Assembly: GCA_019787685.1 (NCBI GenBank) | Contig: JAHNUO010000003.1 | Span: forward strand, 806,001 to 870,000 | Origin: Chiua virens | Taxonomy: Eukaryota > Basidiomycota > Agaricomycetes > Boletales > Boletaceae | Direction of reading: 5' to 3' | DNA: 64,000 nucleotides | Shown here: positions 47,361-58,126 of the stretch, in pieces | How positions within the stretch are numbered: the stretch's first letter is position 1 | How the letters are laid out: each line of letters opens with the position of its first letter | Notes under the pieces: generated by a model | Told to the model about the DNA's origin: nothing | The model's input: the letters and a program-made list of their open reading frames with translations, nothing else | Databases searched by the model: none | Made by a program: the position numbers and the translations under genes

Positions 47361-50300
47361 TCAAGCCCCTCCGGAGTTTGGACCTTGCGGTTCGTTATCT
47401 GTTGCAGGCGGTGTCGCGACTGTACCACTGTCTCCCCATTTCGCGCCGACCACCTCCATGAAGCTCTTTCGCTTTCGCTTCTTTTCCTCGCGTTCCCTGT
47501 CCTTCTCGGTTCGTTCCGCGCTTATTTCTCCCGAATTTCGTGCGCTTTCAGGTGCGCTTGAGGCACCGCCAGCAACGTCAATGCTTTCCCTCGCGCCGAT
47601 TTCCCCATTGCTCTTGTCTGAAGATTTCATGCTTGTGTCCCGCCTCAGCACACCGGCAATGCCAGCGATACCCGGAATCCCTTGTATTCCTACCCCCTTC
47701 TTAGGTGTCGAAAGAGATATTCTCCTCGCCAACCGTTGGAAGTTCTGCGACGAGATCCGTTTCCTCTTGCCTTCCGTTTCGGGAGGTGGAGGAGAAGCGC
47801 CAGTGGGATCCGGGGTGGACACTCGTGGGGGCGTAATGGGTGTATCAAATGTAATGGTTGTCGGGAGACGAACATGAGCCTGTGAACCACTTTCAATGGA
47901 TCGTGAATCATCCGTCTTGGGGAACATGATGGGTGCTGGTGTCGGGGATACTGAGAATGCGATTGGTTCTGGCTCGTCTCGTGCAGAAGGGAAAGAGACC
48001 GCAAGGGCGAAATCCTTCGTTGGTACAGACGGAGCGACGCTGTCTGCTCTGGTGCTGACAGTGGGCTTGATTGATGGCGCACGAATCGAGGCTCCCGGGG
48101 CACGGATAGAAGCAGTTACAGCACGCGGCGAGTCTGCAGGAGGCGCTTCATCAATCTGACCATCGACAGATTGAGCGTTGGCAATCGAAACGTCATATCC
48201 TTCCGCAACACCGGATGCAGTTGCAGAGGAAGAACCAGGAACGGGAGCACTAGCGCGAACATGGTTAGCCCACAGCGACGCGAACAAACCACCTGCTTGG
48301 ACGAGTTCTTTGAATGGCCCAGTTTCGACGAGTTGACCATCCTTGAGGACCAGAATGCTGCCAAGATCGATAAGCCTCGTGGTCTATGATCGATATCCTT
48401 ATTAACTCACTGATCTACACCATCGAGACCGTCCAGCCCACCCGTACCAACTTCCCAAACCACAGTCCTATCACCGGTAAATGAACGGTCCAAACATCCC
48501 TCAATGAGGACAACCTTAGCATCCTTCTCAAAGGCACGAGAGACGGCCTTCGCGCGATCCTCGGGGGAGATGTTAGGGACAACAGCGACGAAGGAACGGA
48601 GTGAGGTGACAGATAGGGAATGGATGGGGATACCATTGAGATAGATGGCCCCTGAATCAACGTCATACAAGCGGTAAAGCGCCTTCAAAATACTTGACGT
48701 GGTAGAACCCGAAGCACTGATGATGGCAGTAACAGAATGTGCCGGAAGAACAAATGAAACACCATTGAGGGTAGGAAGTGGCTCCTGCGTCTCAGTATAG
48801 GGATAGGTGAGAGACACATTATCTGATGTTCACGTATTAGAGGGACTTAATCCTCGGAAAGTACGAATACGCACCAAATTTAACTTCGGCACCACCAATT
48901 CCGTCGATGGCCTCTTTGCCATGAACCACCCCAGCGGGTTTGTCGAGTACCTTGAAGATAGATCTCGCGTCGTTCGTAGCGGCCCGTAATGAAGGAGTTG
49001 AGGGAAGAGGTAGGAACAGGACACTCCAATACCACACCCAAGCAACCCAAGAGCCTGCACTCCATAAACCCTCTGTGACACCTTTGCCGATGTACAGACT
49101 ACCAAGCAAAAGAGCAGCAGAAGCAAGGAGGGTTTGAACAAACGCCAATGCAGGAGTCATTGCACGGCAAGCAGAAAGAATTGAGGGGCGGAAAGTAAGG
49201 CAAATGACATATCCTATACGATGCCATAAGATTATCGCCATGTTAACAAGGGTCATAGACATACCATATATTCCCAAGGCAATCAAAACAGCGAGACCAA
49301 ATTCCCAACCAAAGAGGACTCCGAGCACAACCGCACCAATCAGGGCATCGTCAATTACAGCGGCAACGACCGACACCGCATGGAGAACCTTTGTTATTGC
49401 GCCGCTCGTGGTAGCATGCAGGTCCTCAGGAACCTTGGCTTCGCTAGAACCTAGGGCGAGACCGAGTACGTGATCGACGTAATGAGAGAAGAGAGCATTA
49501 TCCGCAGCAGCTCCAAGGCGAGAAACGAGAACCTTGGAAACGTTCGGGATACCACCGCTGGAAATCAGGAAATACAACAACACAAAGACGAAGATGTATG
49601 TATACGGAGATGTGCCAAGGGGAGCTGGAATTGGACCGGTTGATGATGCCAGGAATGCATTGACAACAGCGCCAAGGCAAAGCGGGACAAGAGGGGTGAT
49701 GATTCGGATCAAAACATGAAGCAATGTGATAAGCCACTGACGAAACGGACCGTCATCCATCCGATCAGGATTGATAAGACCATTGAAACTCACGATGACA
49801 CCCCTTTCGGGAAGCACATAAGGTCCCACTCGCCATACCGTGGCTAAGGATGACTGCAACTAAACCAAGCAAGCAGTTTGATAAATCTGGGGAAATGCAA
49901 GAAGATGAGCTTACCTCTGGGCGAATCACGACGACCCTCGGCCCGGGTTGTTCGTGCACAAAAGTACCATACTTGCTATTTTCACCCCCAACAGCCGTTT
50001 CATTGCTCTCCTCCTGAAGAAGCACATTCGATTGGCCAACGAGGGGCGCACTTTCAGTCTCTGCAGTCTCAGGTTGCGGGTCTACAGGAAGATAGACGAC
50101 GCGAGGAGAAAAGAGAACGAAAAAGAGGGGAAGAAGAAAGATGACACGGAAGAGAGGAGTGAAGAAGTGGATTGTCTCTGGGATGCACGTTGAGAGTTTG
50201 GTACTGTCGCATATATGGCTTGGGTCTGAGAGAATGACAGATAAGATCAAATCAGTGGAACTCGCAAATGTATGTTTGTACTGACCACGTGTTTTGACTG

Positions 50301-50790
50301 AGAGGGCAAGAAGGACCACCTGGGCGATGTCAAAGGCCAACGCAATAAAGATGGAGGCTTTGACGCGCTTGCGAGACCAGATCTCGATGTTATTCACGTC
50401 CTTGTAGGCACCAAGGGCGGCGAGGGTAACATAAGCGACGAGACCAAGGAGAGCTGCGAGTTCAACTCCGGTTCCAGGTCTCCAGACGCCATTGAAGACA
50501 GCATAAGCAACATAGGCAAGCCCATCAACAAGGAAAGAGAGAGCAACAAGGGAGAGGAGAGTAAGGATAAGAGGTTTTCTCGGGACCCGGGACTGGACGA
50601 CGACTGGGGTGATCGGGGAAGGAGACGGGGGCGAAAGAGGTTTAGAGGGAAAAAGGGAAAGGGTCGAAAGTAAGACGGCAGCGGGAGAGGCGACCCGGAG
50701 GGCAAAAAGAGCGGATGCCAGTAGAGAAGCACCCGCAGCAGGGAGAGAAGAGGCTGCGATGCTGAGTAGAAGAGCGCGACGCGTCGTCAT
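47361..50790 (-). CDS. Half-size ABC transporter (ABCB/HMT1-like) with degenerate nucleotide-binding domain
   Basis: ATG at 50788-50790. The N-terminus has several hydrophobic segments (ALLGLVAYVTLAALGAYKDV; FRVIFLLPLFFVLFSPRVVY), and a classic transmembrane domain follows (WLITLLHVLIRIITPLVPLC; DDALIGAVVLGVLFGWEFGL). After FKVLDKPAGVVHGKEAIDGI comes the NBD: LNGVSFVLPAHSVTAIIS, then ASGSTTSSI where Walker A should read GxSGSGKST, a Pro-Glu-Asp-Arg stretch instead of LSGGQ, and VVLIEGCLDRS instead of a Walker B with LLLDEATS. A Ser/Pro-rich tail of about 300 residues ends the protein (stop 47361-47363). Introns lie near 50220-50285, 49865-49915, about 48830-48870 and 48390-48410. N-terminal helices plus one TMD-NBD recall HMT1/ABCB6-type half transporters. 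ATP hydrolysis is unlikely unless a partner supplies it. Confidence 0.85.
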
Positions 50791-52384
50791 CGCAAATGAA
50801 GACGACGGTGGGGCTGTGAATAAAAGGGTGATCGTGGATGTCGTAGAGATCGTCGTCGTCGTCGTCGCAGTCGGGGAGGAGAACAGAGAGAGACTGAGAT
50901 GGCCTTGTCAGAAAGGCGTGCGAAACTGAGATGGCAGCGTGCTTGCCTTTTGAGCTTGATACGTGGCTGTGCAAATTAGTGAAGTCAAATATTGGTCAAA
51001 AGTACTCAGTGGCGACCGACGCGAACAATGTCGACGTAACTCGATATCGGCGTGTTTTTTCGTTCTCAAGCACGGCAAACACATGTACTCTATGCTAGGA
51101 CGAGCCTCATGTTTACCATCACTGTCCAGGAGTCGGATCACGCAGCGAATGGGGAAAATCATAGTAGCACGTGTACTCTGCATGTTTTCCTCTTTCTCTC
51201 CCCTCTCCTCCCGGTCTTCCCTCGGCAACCACAGCCAGTGTCGGCATCTCCTCTCAGCGCTTCCTCATGTCCGCCCGAGCTCTCGCACGTTCCGCTTCTT
51301 GTGCGTATCCTGCGCTAACCCGCCTCGACTCCTTACCCGACCGCCGCGTCACGCATTCCTGGCAGCCCCTCGCTACGTAGTACGCACTTATCTCAGTTCA
51401 CCTGTACTTATCATGATAACAGTTGGCCGCATCTTGACATTTAAGTTATTCGGCGGCCATCATGTTCCCAGGACCACAATTCTTTGACCAAATCCAGCAC
51501 CGCCATCATCCTCTCTAACACGGAAAGAATAGCTCCAAAATCGAGGAATCTACTCACGGTATACCATTGCTTCCAATAGATCTTGCAAGTGGTTCTGCCG
51601 ACAATCAAAAGTAATGCCTTCTGCTCATTCGCGTTCGGCCGATCCCCTATTTGAGCCACAAGAATGGCACCATTTTTTCGTAATTGATAATTGCCCATCG
51701 GTCCACTATTAGTGTAGGCTTTCTGTTACTTACTTGAATGCGGCTCTCTTCATGCTGATATAGAGTTCACATGACCCCGCCCCTGAAACATTCAATTGAC
51801 GTCTGTGACGTCTCATGACTCTCATCAAATATGTAAGATCTCAAATAGGTTCCGCTGTGTCGCTAAGTACCAAATCCGCGACAAACGTGGGTGCCGAGCA
51901 AACCTTATCGCTTGGCGCTAAAACTTCCGTGACCTCACCGCAACCACTGACCACCGACCGATTCCCCGAGAATCGAGATCCTACTCTTGAAAATCCTTTG
52001 CAGCAGCTGGTGATGGGCCGCATCTCGTGGCACTCCACTATGGAACAAGTATGCATTCTTCCGATAACATGGATGGATCAACCGTACCTTGGAACCACCA
52101 TCACTGCCATCAAAACGAAATCAGCAACATGCAAATGCGTGTGCTTATTGCCTGATGGCAAATGGCTCGCGCCTGACACATTGCACGAGTTATCCTGTGA
52201 TGCTGTAGGGACAGTTAACCTTCCCTGAAACCAACTTCATGTCCATGGGACCCCTCAGACCCTGCTTGGTGCTGTCGACACCGCATTCCTCGCTGCTCAA
52301 TTAAAACCTTCTGGCCGACAACCAACCGCAATCAACTCACTACCCATTAGGTCTCTCACGAATACAGAACCCATCAATCTGCCC
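50791..52384. other. Intergenic with a possible small gene
   Basis: About 1.6 kb between divergent genes. CACGTG occurs at 51168-51173. A (GTC)n-type run near 50850-50868 is a microsatellite just upstream of the ABC start. Frames at 51441-51698 (-) and 51815-52228 (+) are open but unmatched. Confidence 0.4.
51268..51487 (+). CDS. Possible small mitochondrial-type protein
   Basis: ATG at about 51268 begins MSARALARSAS, a basic amphipathic start typical of mitochondrial leaders. A GTGCGT donor and a GGCAG acceptor would join it to PRYVVRTYLSSPV. The 3' end is uncertain; the open frame ends at 51487. No family recognised. Listed because start context and splice signals are good, but it may be spurious. 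Confidence 0.3.
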
Positions 52385-53199
52385 ATGCCCTCGTCTGATG
52401 GTGAGTACTCCCGTTCAAACCGGACATATTAGTTCGTTGACTACATACGTCGACGACAGAAGCTCTCAACATAGTTCTCTTCGGGGAAACGGGCGTCGGG
52501 AAAAGCTCCGTCATCAACCTTCTCGCTGGAGAAGTTGTCGCCAAGGTTTCCCCCGATATCAAAGATCGCACTTTGCAATCCACAAAGTACACCCTCCCCC
52601 TCGAGGGTGGCGCTCAAGTCAGAATCTGGGATACCGTTGGCCTGGAGGAACCCACGATGGGGGTCAGCGGATACCTAAGCGCCATAGAAAAGGCTCATTC
52701 GCTCATTCGCGAGTTGGGTGACGCAGGAGGCGTCGACCTTTTGCTCTTCTGCATGCGAGGTTGCAGGATCACAGCAACGACCCAAGGCAATTACCGACTC
52801 TTCCACGAGGTCCTGTGTAATAGGGAGGTCCCCATTGCTTTGGTCGTCACTCACTTGGAACGTGAGACGAAAATGGAGGACTGGTGGGTGAGGAACGAAG
52901 GATATATCAGGACGTATGGTATCCACAGCGTTGGGCACGCGTGCATTACCGGGGTTGAGGAAGATGACAAGTATGAACAATCAAGAGATACGTTGCGCGA
53001 CCTTCTCTTCTCGCAGTTGGATACTAGACCAAGGTTCGCGATGCAGCCAGAATCATGGCTTGCAAAGCTATTAGCAGGTCTAGGAAGCTTTCTGAAGAAT
53101 AAGAACCCCCCGAGAGAAAGGATGATCCGTACGTTAGTCAAGCGTTGTAACATGGACGGGGAAACAGCAAGACGTCTATCTACCTTACTTACATGCTAG
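52385..53199 (+). CDS. AIG1/TRAFAC-like GTPase, single domain
   Basis: Exon 1 is 52385-52400 (MPSSD), intron 52401-52459 with a GTGAGT donor, exon 2 52460-53199; 251 aa. G1 GETGVGKSS, G2-region Thr in IKDRTLQS, G3 DTVGLEEP, G4-like THLERE, then DWWVRNEG, HACIT, and the C-terminal helical tail (IRTLVKRCNMDGETARRLST). It is closest in sequence to the gene at 54877 (shared WDTVGLEEP-MGV-GYL), with which it is convergent. Frame intact and all G motifs present, so it should bind GTP. Confidence 0.88.
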
Positions 53200-54876
53200 T
53201 GATTGATACGAATTAAATATGGGGAGTATTGTGATGCATCGTCTGTTAATACATGTCCGAGTCATGCAGCATGTATATCTTACTGGTCTCAAAATCTATC
53301 AATTATCACGCTATGAGAGGTTGTTTGGGAATTTGGTACTGCCTCTAAGTTCCGAGCTCATTATTCATTTTCACTTTTCCCACGGACGGTTCAAGCTCGA
53401 TACTAGGGTCCACGTCCGTGTGGACTCACAGTGTGGAGAGCTAATTGCACTTTTTCCTTCAACACTATTTGTATGTTACAAGGTGTGCTTGATGACGCAT
53501 TCAGTGAGGCTGTGATTCGCCTCTTCGACCCTGTTGCTGACCGCAATGCGTCAAGGAACAGGAACAAATAGTCCCAGTACCTTGTCTTCCTGACAAGCGC
53601 CACATATCGTACTATGATACGACATTTGATGTTACATAGTGCCTTGACATTTGAATTGTTTGACACCAATTTGACGACTCCTTATCATGATCTCACACTT
53701 TGTAACCCTTGACTTGAACGATTCACATACATATAGTGTCACAGGCCGCAACACTGAAGGGCTGCGGGCCTGCTTTGAATGCCGATGCACTGGCAGAAAG
53801 TCTTCGGTGGGTAACTTGAACGACCTTCTAATAGTAGGTGTTTGTCACATAGCACATATCCGCATCCTCGGAGCGAACTTTGACGAGAAGCTCCCGCTTA
53901 TCTTCTCGAGCAAACCGTGTAGGCCATCACAAGCATCCGAGTCGCAGACGCGGAGACGTTTCTTGTGTGCGATCGGAGTCTCCTTTGTGGCGTCGTTCGG
54001 GAGGTAGCAGACCTGTTTCCAACCGTATGTTTTTCTTATTATTTACGAATATGCTCATTTAGGGTTTGCCTCCTTGGCCACAGACTGGATTTGACTGTAT
54101 GCTAGCGGATTTCAACCGGCTCGGGGGGTTCTCCATCAAGATTCGACATATATATATTGCAGATATGATCAACGTCTTGTGTCCCGGATCTGTGGGAAGT
54201 TGAAGTTGCCCCAGCAACGCAAATCGACATGGATCATCGGGTACGTTTATTCGTAGATGCGATTAGATTCAAGTGAAATCTGGGCCGCGGCGACATCGTC
54301 TCCTGTTTGGAAACATGTCTCAATGGAGAATTTTTTACAGGTGGGGTTTGAGTAAAAGCTCCACTCCCTCTACTAGTAGGCTATCGCACTTGCCAATCAA
54401 GTTGGCCAGGGATGGTTCACCTTTTCTATTGTTTGTTCAAACTTTGAAGTTTGGAGTGAGCCCATTTCCTCTACGAGTCATCCATGATGATGACAATAAT
54501 AATAAAGTGCGACGTTCACGTCAAGCACTGAGATAGACGCAGATACATCGGAGGGAAGACTTACTGCACAGCCAAGCCGCATGGAGGACGTGCACAGATC
54601 AATCTGTATTTCCGTCATGAGCGTGCCATCATTGAACACGTGTATTGCTGCGCAGGTGTACAGCCCCTCAGTGAATCTACTGACGTTACTTGGTCATGGT
54701 GCCGGTGGTAGCTCAGCGATGCAGCCTGCAGGGAACCTCAGTCGATTGATGGACATCCTCCGTACCAGGTGATACATGGGGGAAATACATATTTGCATGG
54801 ACAACTAGAAAACTCTAAGTAGCTAGTACTCGCGAAACCGACTACACTAGTAATCCCATAGTCCAGCCGCGTGAAC
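53200..54876. other. Intergenic between convergent GTPase genes
   Basis: About 1.7 kb with no recognisable gene or element. A tRNA-like TAGCTCAGCG at about 54710 was checked and lacks a B box. Confidence 0.4.
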
Positions 54877-55626
54877 CTAAGGCCCACCTTCCAGCTTGCC
54901 AGCGAGCTCCTCTGCTATCTTCTGATCCAATCTGCAACGCTTCGTCAAGACTTTGACGATGTCCTTCCGCTTCGACTCCCTCTTCAAAGGAGCAAACAGT
55001 CCAAAGAGGCGCAAAAACTCAATCAACCAGCTCTCTGCCGGCATGTTGAATCTCCCGTTACCATTGTGTCCTTCCAATAACTTGCTGATGTTTTGCCGCG
55101 ATTCAGGGTATTTGCTGTGCGTCGGTAGCCCGGTCACGCAGGCATGGCCCGCCGCTTTGATACCGTATCTTTCCAGACTCTCCGCATTTCTATCCCACCA
55201 TCCTTCCATGCTGGTTTCCCGTTCAAGGTGGGTGATGACGAGCGCGATCGGGACTTTGGACCTGCAAAGTACCTCGTAGAACAACCGATAGTTGCTCTGC
55301 GTCGTCGCCGTAACACGGTTTCCGCGGATGCAGAACAGAAGGAGATCCACACCACCTTGGCTGTTGAGGTGGTGAATGAGCTCGCAGGCCTGCTCAATCG
55401 CAGGGAGGTACCCGTTGACACCCATCTCGGGCTCCTCGAGGCCGACGGTGTCCCAGATGTGATAGCCGCGACCGCCGACATTGAAGGTGTATGGTTTGAA
55501 GGACATGGTGCAGCCCTGGACGTCTGGAGAGGTCTGTGCGATTGGGCGCCCAGAAATCAGGTTGATCACTGAGCTCTTGCCAACGCCGGTCTCTCCGAAC
55601 AGAATAATGTTCAACGACGAGCCCAT
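54877..55626 (-). CDS. AIG1/TRAFAC-like GTPase, single domain
   Basis: Single exon, 249 aa, ATG at 55624-55626. G1 GETGVGKSS (K17), VQGCTMSF for G2, DTVGLEEPEMG for G3, THLERET in the G4 position, GWWDRNAE, GHACVTG, and a basic C-terminal tail (IVKVLTKRCRLDQKIAEELA). Its nearest relative in the window is the gene at 52385, convergent to it. That gene has a short first exon with an intron which this one lacks. An upstream first exon cannot be excluded, but the ATG here precedes the domain closely. GTP binding expected; role unknown. Confidence 0.88.
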   Translation of the reverse strand: MGSSLNIILFGETGVGKSSVINLISGRPIAQTSPDVQGCTMSFKPYTFNVGGRGYHIWDTVGLEEPEMGVNGYLPAIEQACELIHHLNSQGGVDLLLFCIRGNRVTATTQSNYRLFYEVLCRSKVPIALVITHLERETSMEGWWDRNAESLERYGIKAAGHACVTGLPTHSKYPESRQNISKLLEGHNGNGRFNMPAESWLIEFLRLFGLFAPLKRESKRKDIVKVLTKRCRLDQKIAEELAGKLEGGP

Positions 55627-56649
55627 TAGTAAAATCTATCGGATGTTCAGATCAGGGCTCATCGACTGGCTGGCCAACACACTCACCGTTGAGGGTCAAA
55701 GGGTTAGAAGACTAGTAAACGTCAATCGTGCGTCGCAACTGAGGGGGATTGACTACTACAAAGGAAGTGGCGGGATAATGAAACGAGGTGGGGGCGGATA
55801 AGTCGGCGATAGGTTGAGCGAGGGAGAGCGAAGACGAGTGGCTGGAATGGCAGTATTTGTGTTTTGGGGGTCGAGCCGCAAGCGATGGGCGCTGAATGCC
55901 TCGACTGGCCCAGGTGATTATCCTCGGTGATTAATCGCGTGGCTGGCTGAGTGGGGGTCGACACGAGGACTGATGTGCAGTGCGTGGCAAGCTTCGGGGT
56001 TGGGGCGTGTTCAAGTTCCTATCATGGATGTGGAGTTGGTGTACTATCTAACCGCAGTGCATTCATTGAAGCCGTGAAGATATCTTCCGCAATCCTTTTG
56101 AAGGAATGGAAGACAAACTTGCTCCGAAATTCTTTTAGTAGTAGCTGAGGTTTCTGGACACCTGACCAAGTGACACAATCAATGTATACGTACACGTTGC
56201 AACGTTGACTTTTGAATATGTAACAGTCAATCGTAACGTTATTGCCGCGGCACCGTGACTGTCCATGCGACATGGACCCTTACTGTGAGGTGCATAGCCT
56301 GCGCTCTGCACGCGGTGAAACAGCAGATATCAACGTTGTGCATCAACCTTTCAACACAAAACGTTAGTAGAAGGATATGTATTGTACCGAAGTTCTGTCT
56401 ACTTCATGTTCACTGACTCGTTCTCGCGGCGCCGACTCATCGAACAAATTGTTGTCGACCTTTCCGACGCAGATCTCGGCACTGGGAGTACGTACGTCTG
56501 AACTCGACATTGCATGGTGATCACTACGTCAGTTAGGTTACTTGTGAATAAGAGAGGGGAACAGCAAGAGGGATCTCCGTAATCGAGTCGTGAACTATCT
56601 TGCATAAAAATAACACGCGTTCATGTGACAGAAAACATACCCGGAAGAA
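55627..56649. other. Intergenic, no supported gene
   Basis: About 1 kb holding the promoter of the GTPase gene at 54877 and the 3' flank of the GTPase gene at 56650. Nothing else recognisable. Confidence 0.4.
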
Positions 56650-57630
56650 TCATATGTGACCCCCACCGTTCAATTGCTTCAAAGATCCTATCCGATTGAG
56701 AAGCTCTCGAGCGATCTGCTCTTCTAACCCGCACTGAGCCATCAAGGTGCTCGCTGGCGAGGGTGCTCTAGAACGTAAGCGGAAAGTGACGGAACCGACC
56801 ACACGTCCCATCGAAGAACGTAATGAACTCATCCTGTTCTTCCGCCGATTGGTGCATGTGATGAAGAACGATAAAAGTGACTCTCTCAACTCTCCTTCCG
56901 CATCCGAGTTGAAATCCCTTTTCTCGCATCCGAGGCCAATGTACCCTGAATAGTCAATGCCATACTTGCGAATCGTCGGTCCGTTCTTGCTCCACCATTG
57001 ATCCACATTCTGGCCTTGCTCGAGTTTCGTGATCGTGAGGGCAGACGGGATCTGACCTCCGCAGATAATCTTGGAAAACAAACGATAATTTCTCCGGAGC
57101 GCTGTCGTCGGCTTTGATTTGTCAATACAGAACAGGAGTAGGGCGGGATCGTGTCCATTGTCGAGGCCGTGTATCACGTGTTGGATAGAATCGATCGGAC
57201 TGACAAAGGCTTGAACGCCCATCTGAGGATCAACAAGACCAGGGGTGTCGTATATATGGAAGGTTACGCCTTTCTCTTCAAAGGTATACTTGGTAGCAGT
57301 CTTAGTACACCCTATGGTGTCCGGGGATACCCCAGCAACGTTTTTCCCCGCGACCACATTGATGAGTGAACTTTTGCCTACGCCGATCTCTCCCAACAGT
57401 ACGACGTTGATGACCTTACAACTGGCGGATGTATGCGAGGAAGGTTTTCCGCCTAATAAGACGAGGAGAGACTGGAATGAGTTTCCTGCGGATCGTAGTT
57501 TGTAGAGAGCCGTACGTTGAAAGTCCGAGTCCGTTTCGGCCTTGGGGGAGTCAGCACAATTCTGGAGAATAAGTGCGTGTAAAGTCTGGCAGGCTCTGTG
57601 AGATGTCGTCTCGGGTAGATGTTTGGACAT
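56650..57630 (-). CDS. AIG1/TRAFAC-like GTPase, possibly the C-terminal half of a tandem protein
   Basis: 326-aa frame with ATG at 57628-57630. A linker of about 70 residues precedes the G domain: INVVLLGEIGVGKSSLINVV, TIGCTKTA, DTPGLVDP, TKLEQG in the G4 position, QWWSKNGP and the tail STLMAQCGLEEQIARELL. HACIT is replaced by GYIGLGCE, and a basic Ser/Arg insertion (RRKNRMSSLRSSMGR) precedes the tail. The linker (HALILQNCADSPKAETDSDF) lines up with the interdomain linker of the tandem gene at 41172. The degenerate domain just upstream (57551-58126) therefore may belong to the same protein, joined either by a weak 45-nt intron or by correcting one base in the CC before AGACTTTACAC. Confidence 0.8.
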   Translation of the reverse strand: MSKHLPETTSHRACQTLHALILQNCADSPKAETDSDFQRTALYKLRSAGNSFQSLLVLLGGKPSSHTSASCKVINVVLLGEIGVGKSSLINVVAGKNVAGVSPDTIGCTKTATKYTFEEKGVTFHIYDTPGLVDPQMGVQAFVSPIDSIQHVIHGLDNGHDPALLLFCIDKSKPTTALRRNYRLFSKIICGGQIPSALTITKLEQGQNVDQWWSKNGPTIRKYGIDYSGYIGLGCEKRDFNSDAEGELRESLLSFFITCTNRRKNRMSSLRSSMGRVVGSVTFRLRSRAPSPASTLMAQCGLEEQIARELLNRIGSLKQLNGGGHI

Positions 57631-58126
57631 GTGTCATCATAGGGATAAATGCGTGATCATCAAAGCGGAGCCCTTGCTCGGTCAATGCGTCTTCATTGTT
57701 GGTCCACCAAGCTTCTTGCTGAGCCACGACCGACAATCCCGTAATGACGGCAACCGCAGGAATGCGAGAGGAGGACAGAGCTGGATAGGAAGTGATGGTA
57801 TGGTGCATCTCGTGAATCCACCTAGTAGGATGTGACGCATCCAAGCAATACACGAGCAGGTGAACACCACCATTCTTGCGAAGAGCCATCAATGTGTTTT
57901 GAATTCCTTCCCTGAGCGCCACGGGAGAGCTAGATTCGCTTGTGGGCGTGGCGTACAAGATGAACATCTTGTCATTGAGCGTAACGCTACGCACGTCATC
58001 TCCAAGTGCATGGTGACTGGTGTGGCGAAGGGTTCTGTTCTGTTCTGCTGCACCTGCAGCGAGATCGAGGATAGAACTCTCTCCGATGTGTGTCTCTCCG
58101 AGAAAAAGAACGTTCAAAGTGGCCAT
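57551..58126 (-). CDS. Degenerate GTPase domain (pseudo-GTPase), overlapping the next frame
   Basis: ATG at 58124-58126 (MATLNVLFLGETHIGESSI). The P-loop reads GETHIGESS, with Glu16 where the essential Lys stands in the relatives. The G3 motif DTxG is replaced by ILYATPTSESS. The G4 position reads ITGLSVV. Yet the diagnostic AWWTNNED motif is kept, and a region equivalent to HACIT (HAFIPMM) follows, so the fold is probably conserved. GTP binding is unlikely. The frame stops at 57551, 80 bases inside the neighbouring GTPase frame. The alternative is that both are one tandem gene, like the one at 41172, with the first domain inactive. Confidence 0.72.
   Translation of the reverse strand: MATLNVLFLGETHIGESSILDLAAGAAEQNRTLRHTSHHALGDDVRSVTLNDKMFILYATPTSESSSPVALREGIQNTLMALRKNGGVHLLVYCLDASHPTRWIHEMHHTITSYPALSSSRIPAVAVITGLSVVAQQEAWWTNNEDALTEQGLRFDDHAFIPMMTHVQTSTRDDISQSLPDFTRTYSPELC

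Noticed and set aside
54690..54770. tRNA-like TAGCTCAGCG
   Set aside because: No GGTTCRA-type B box at the right distance and no acceptor-stem pairing.
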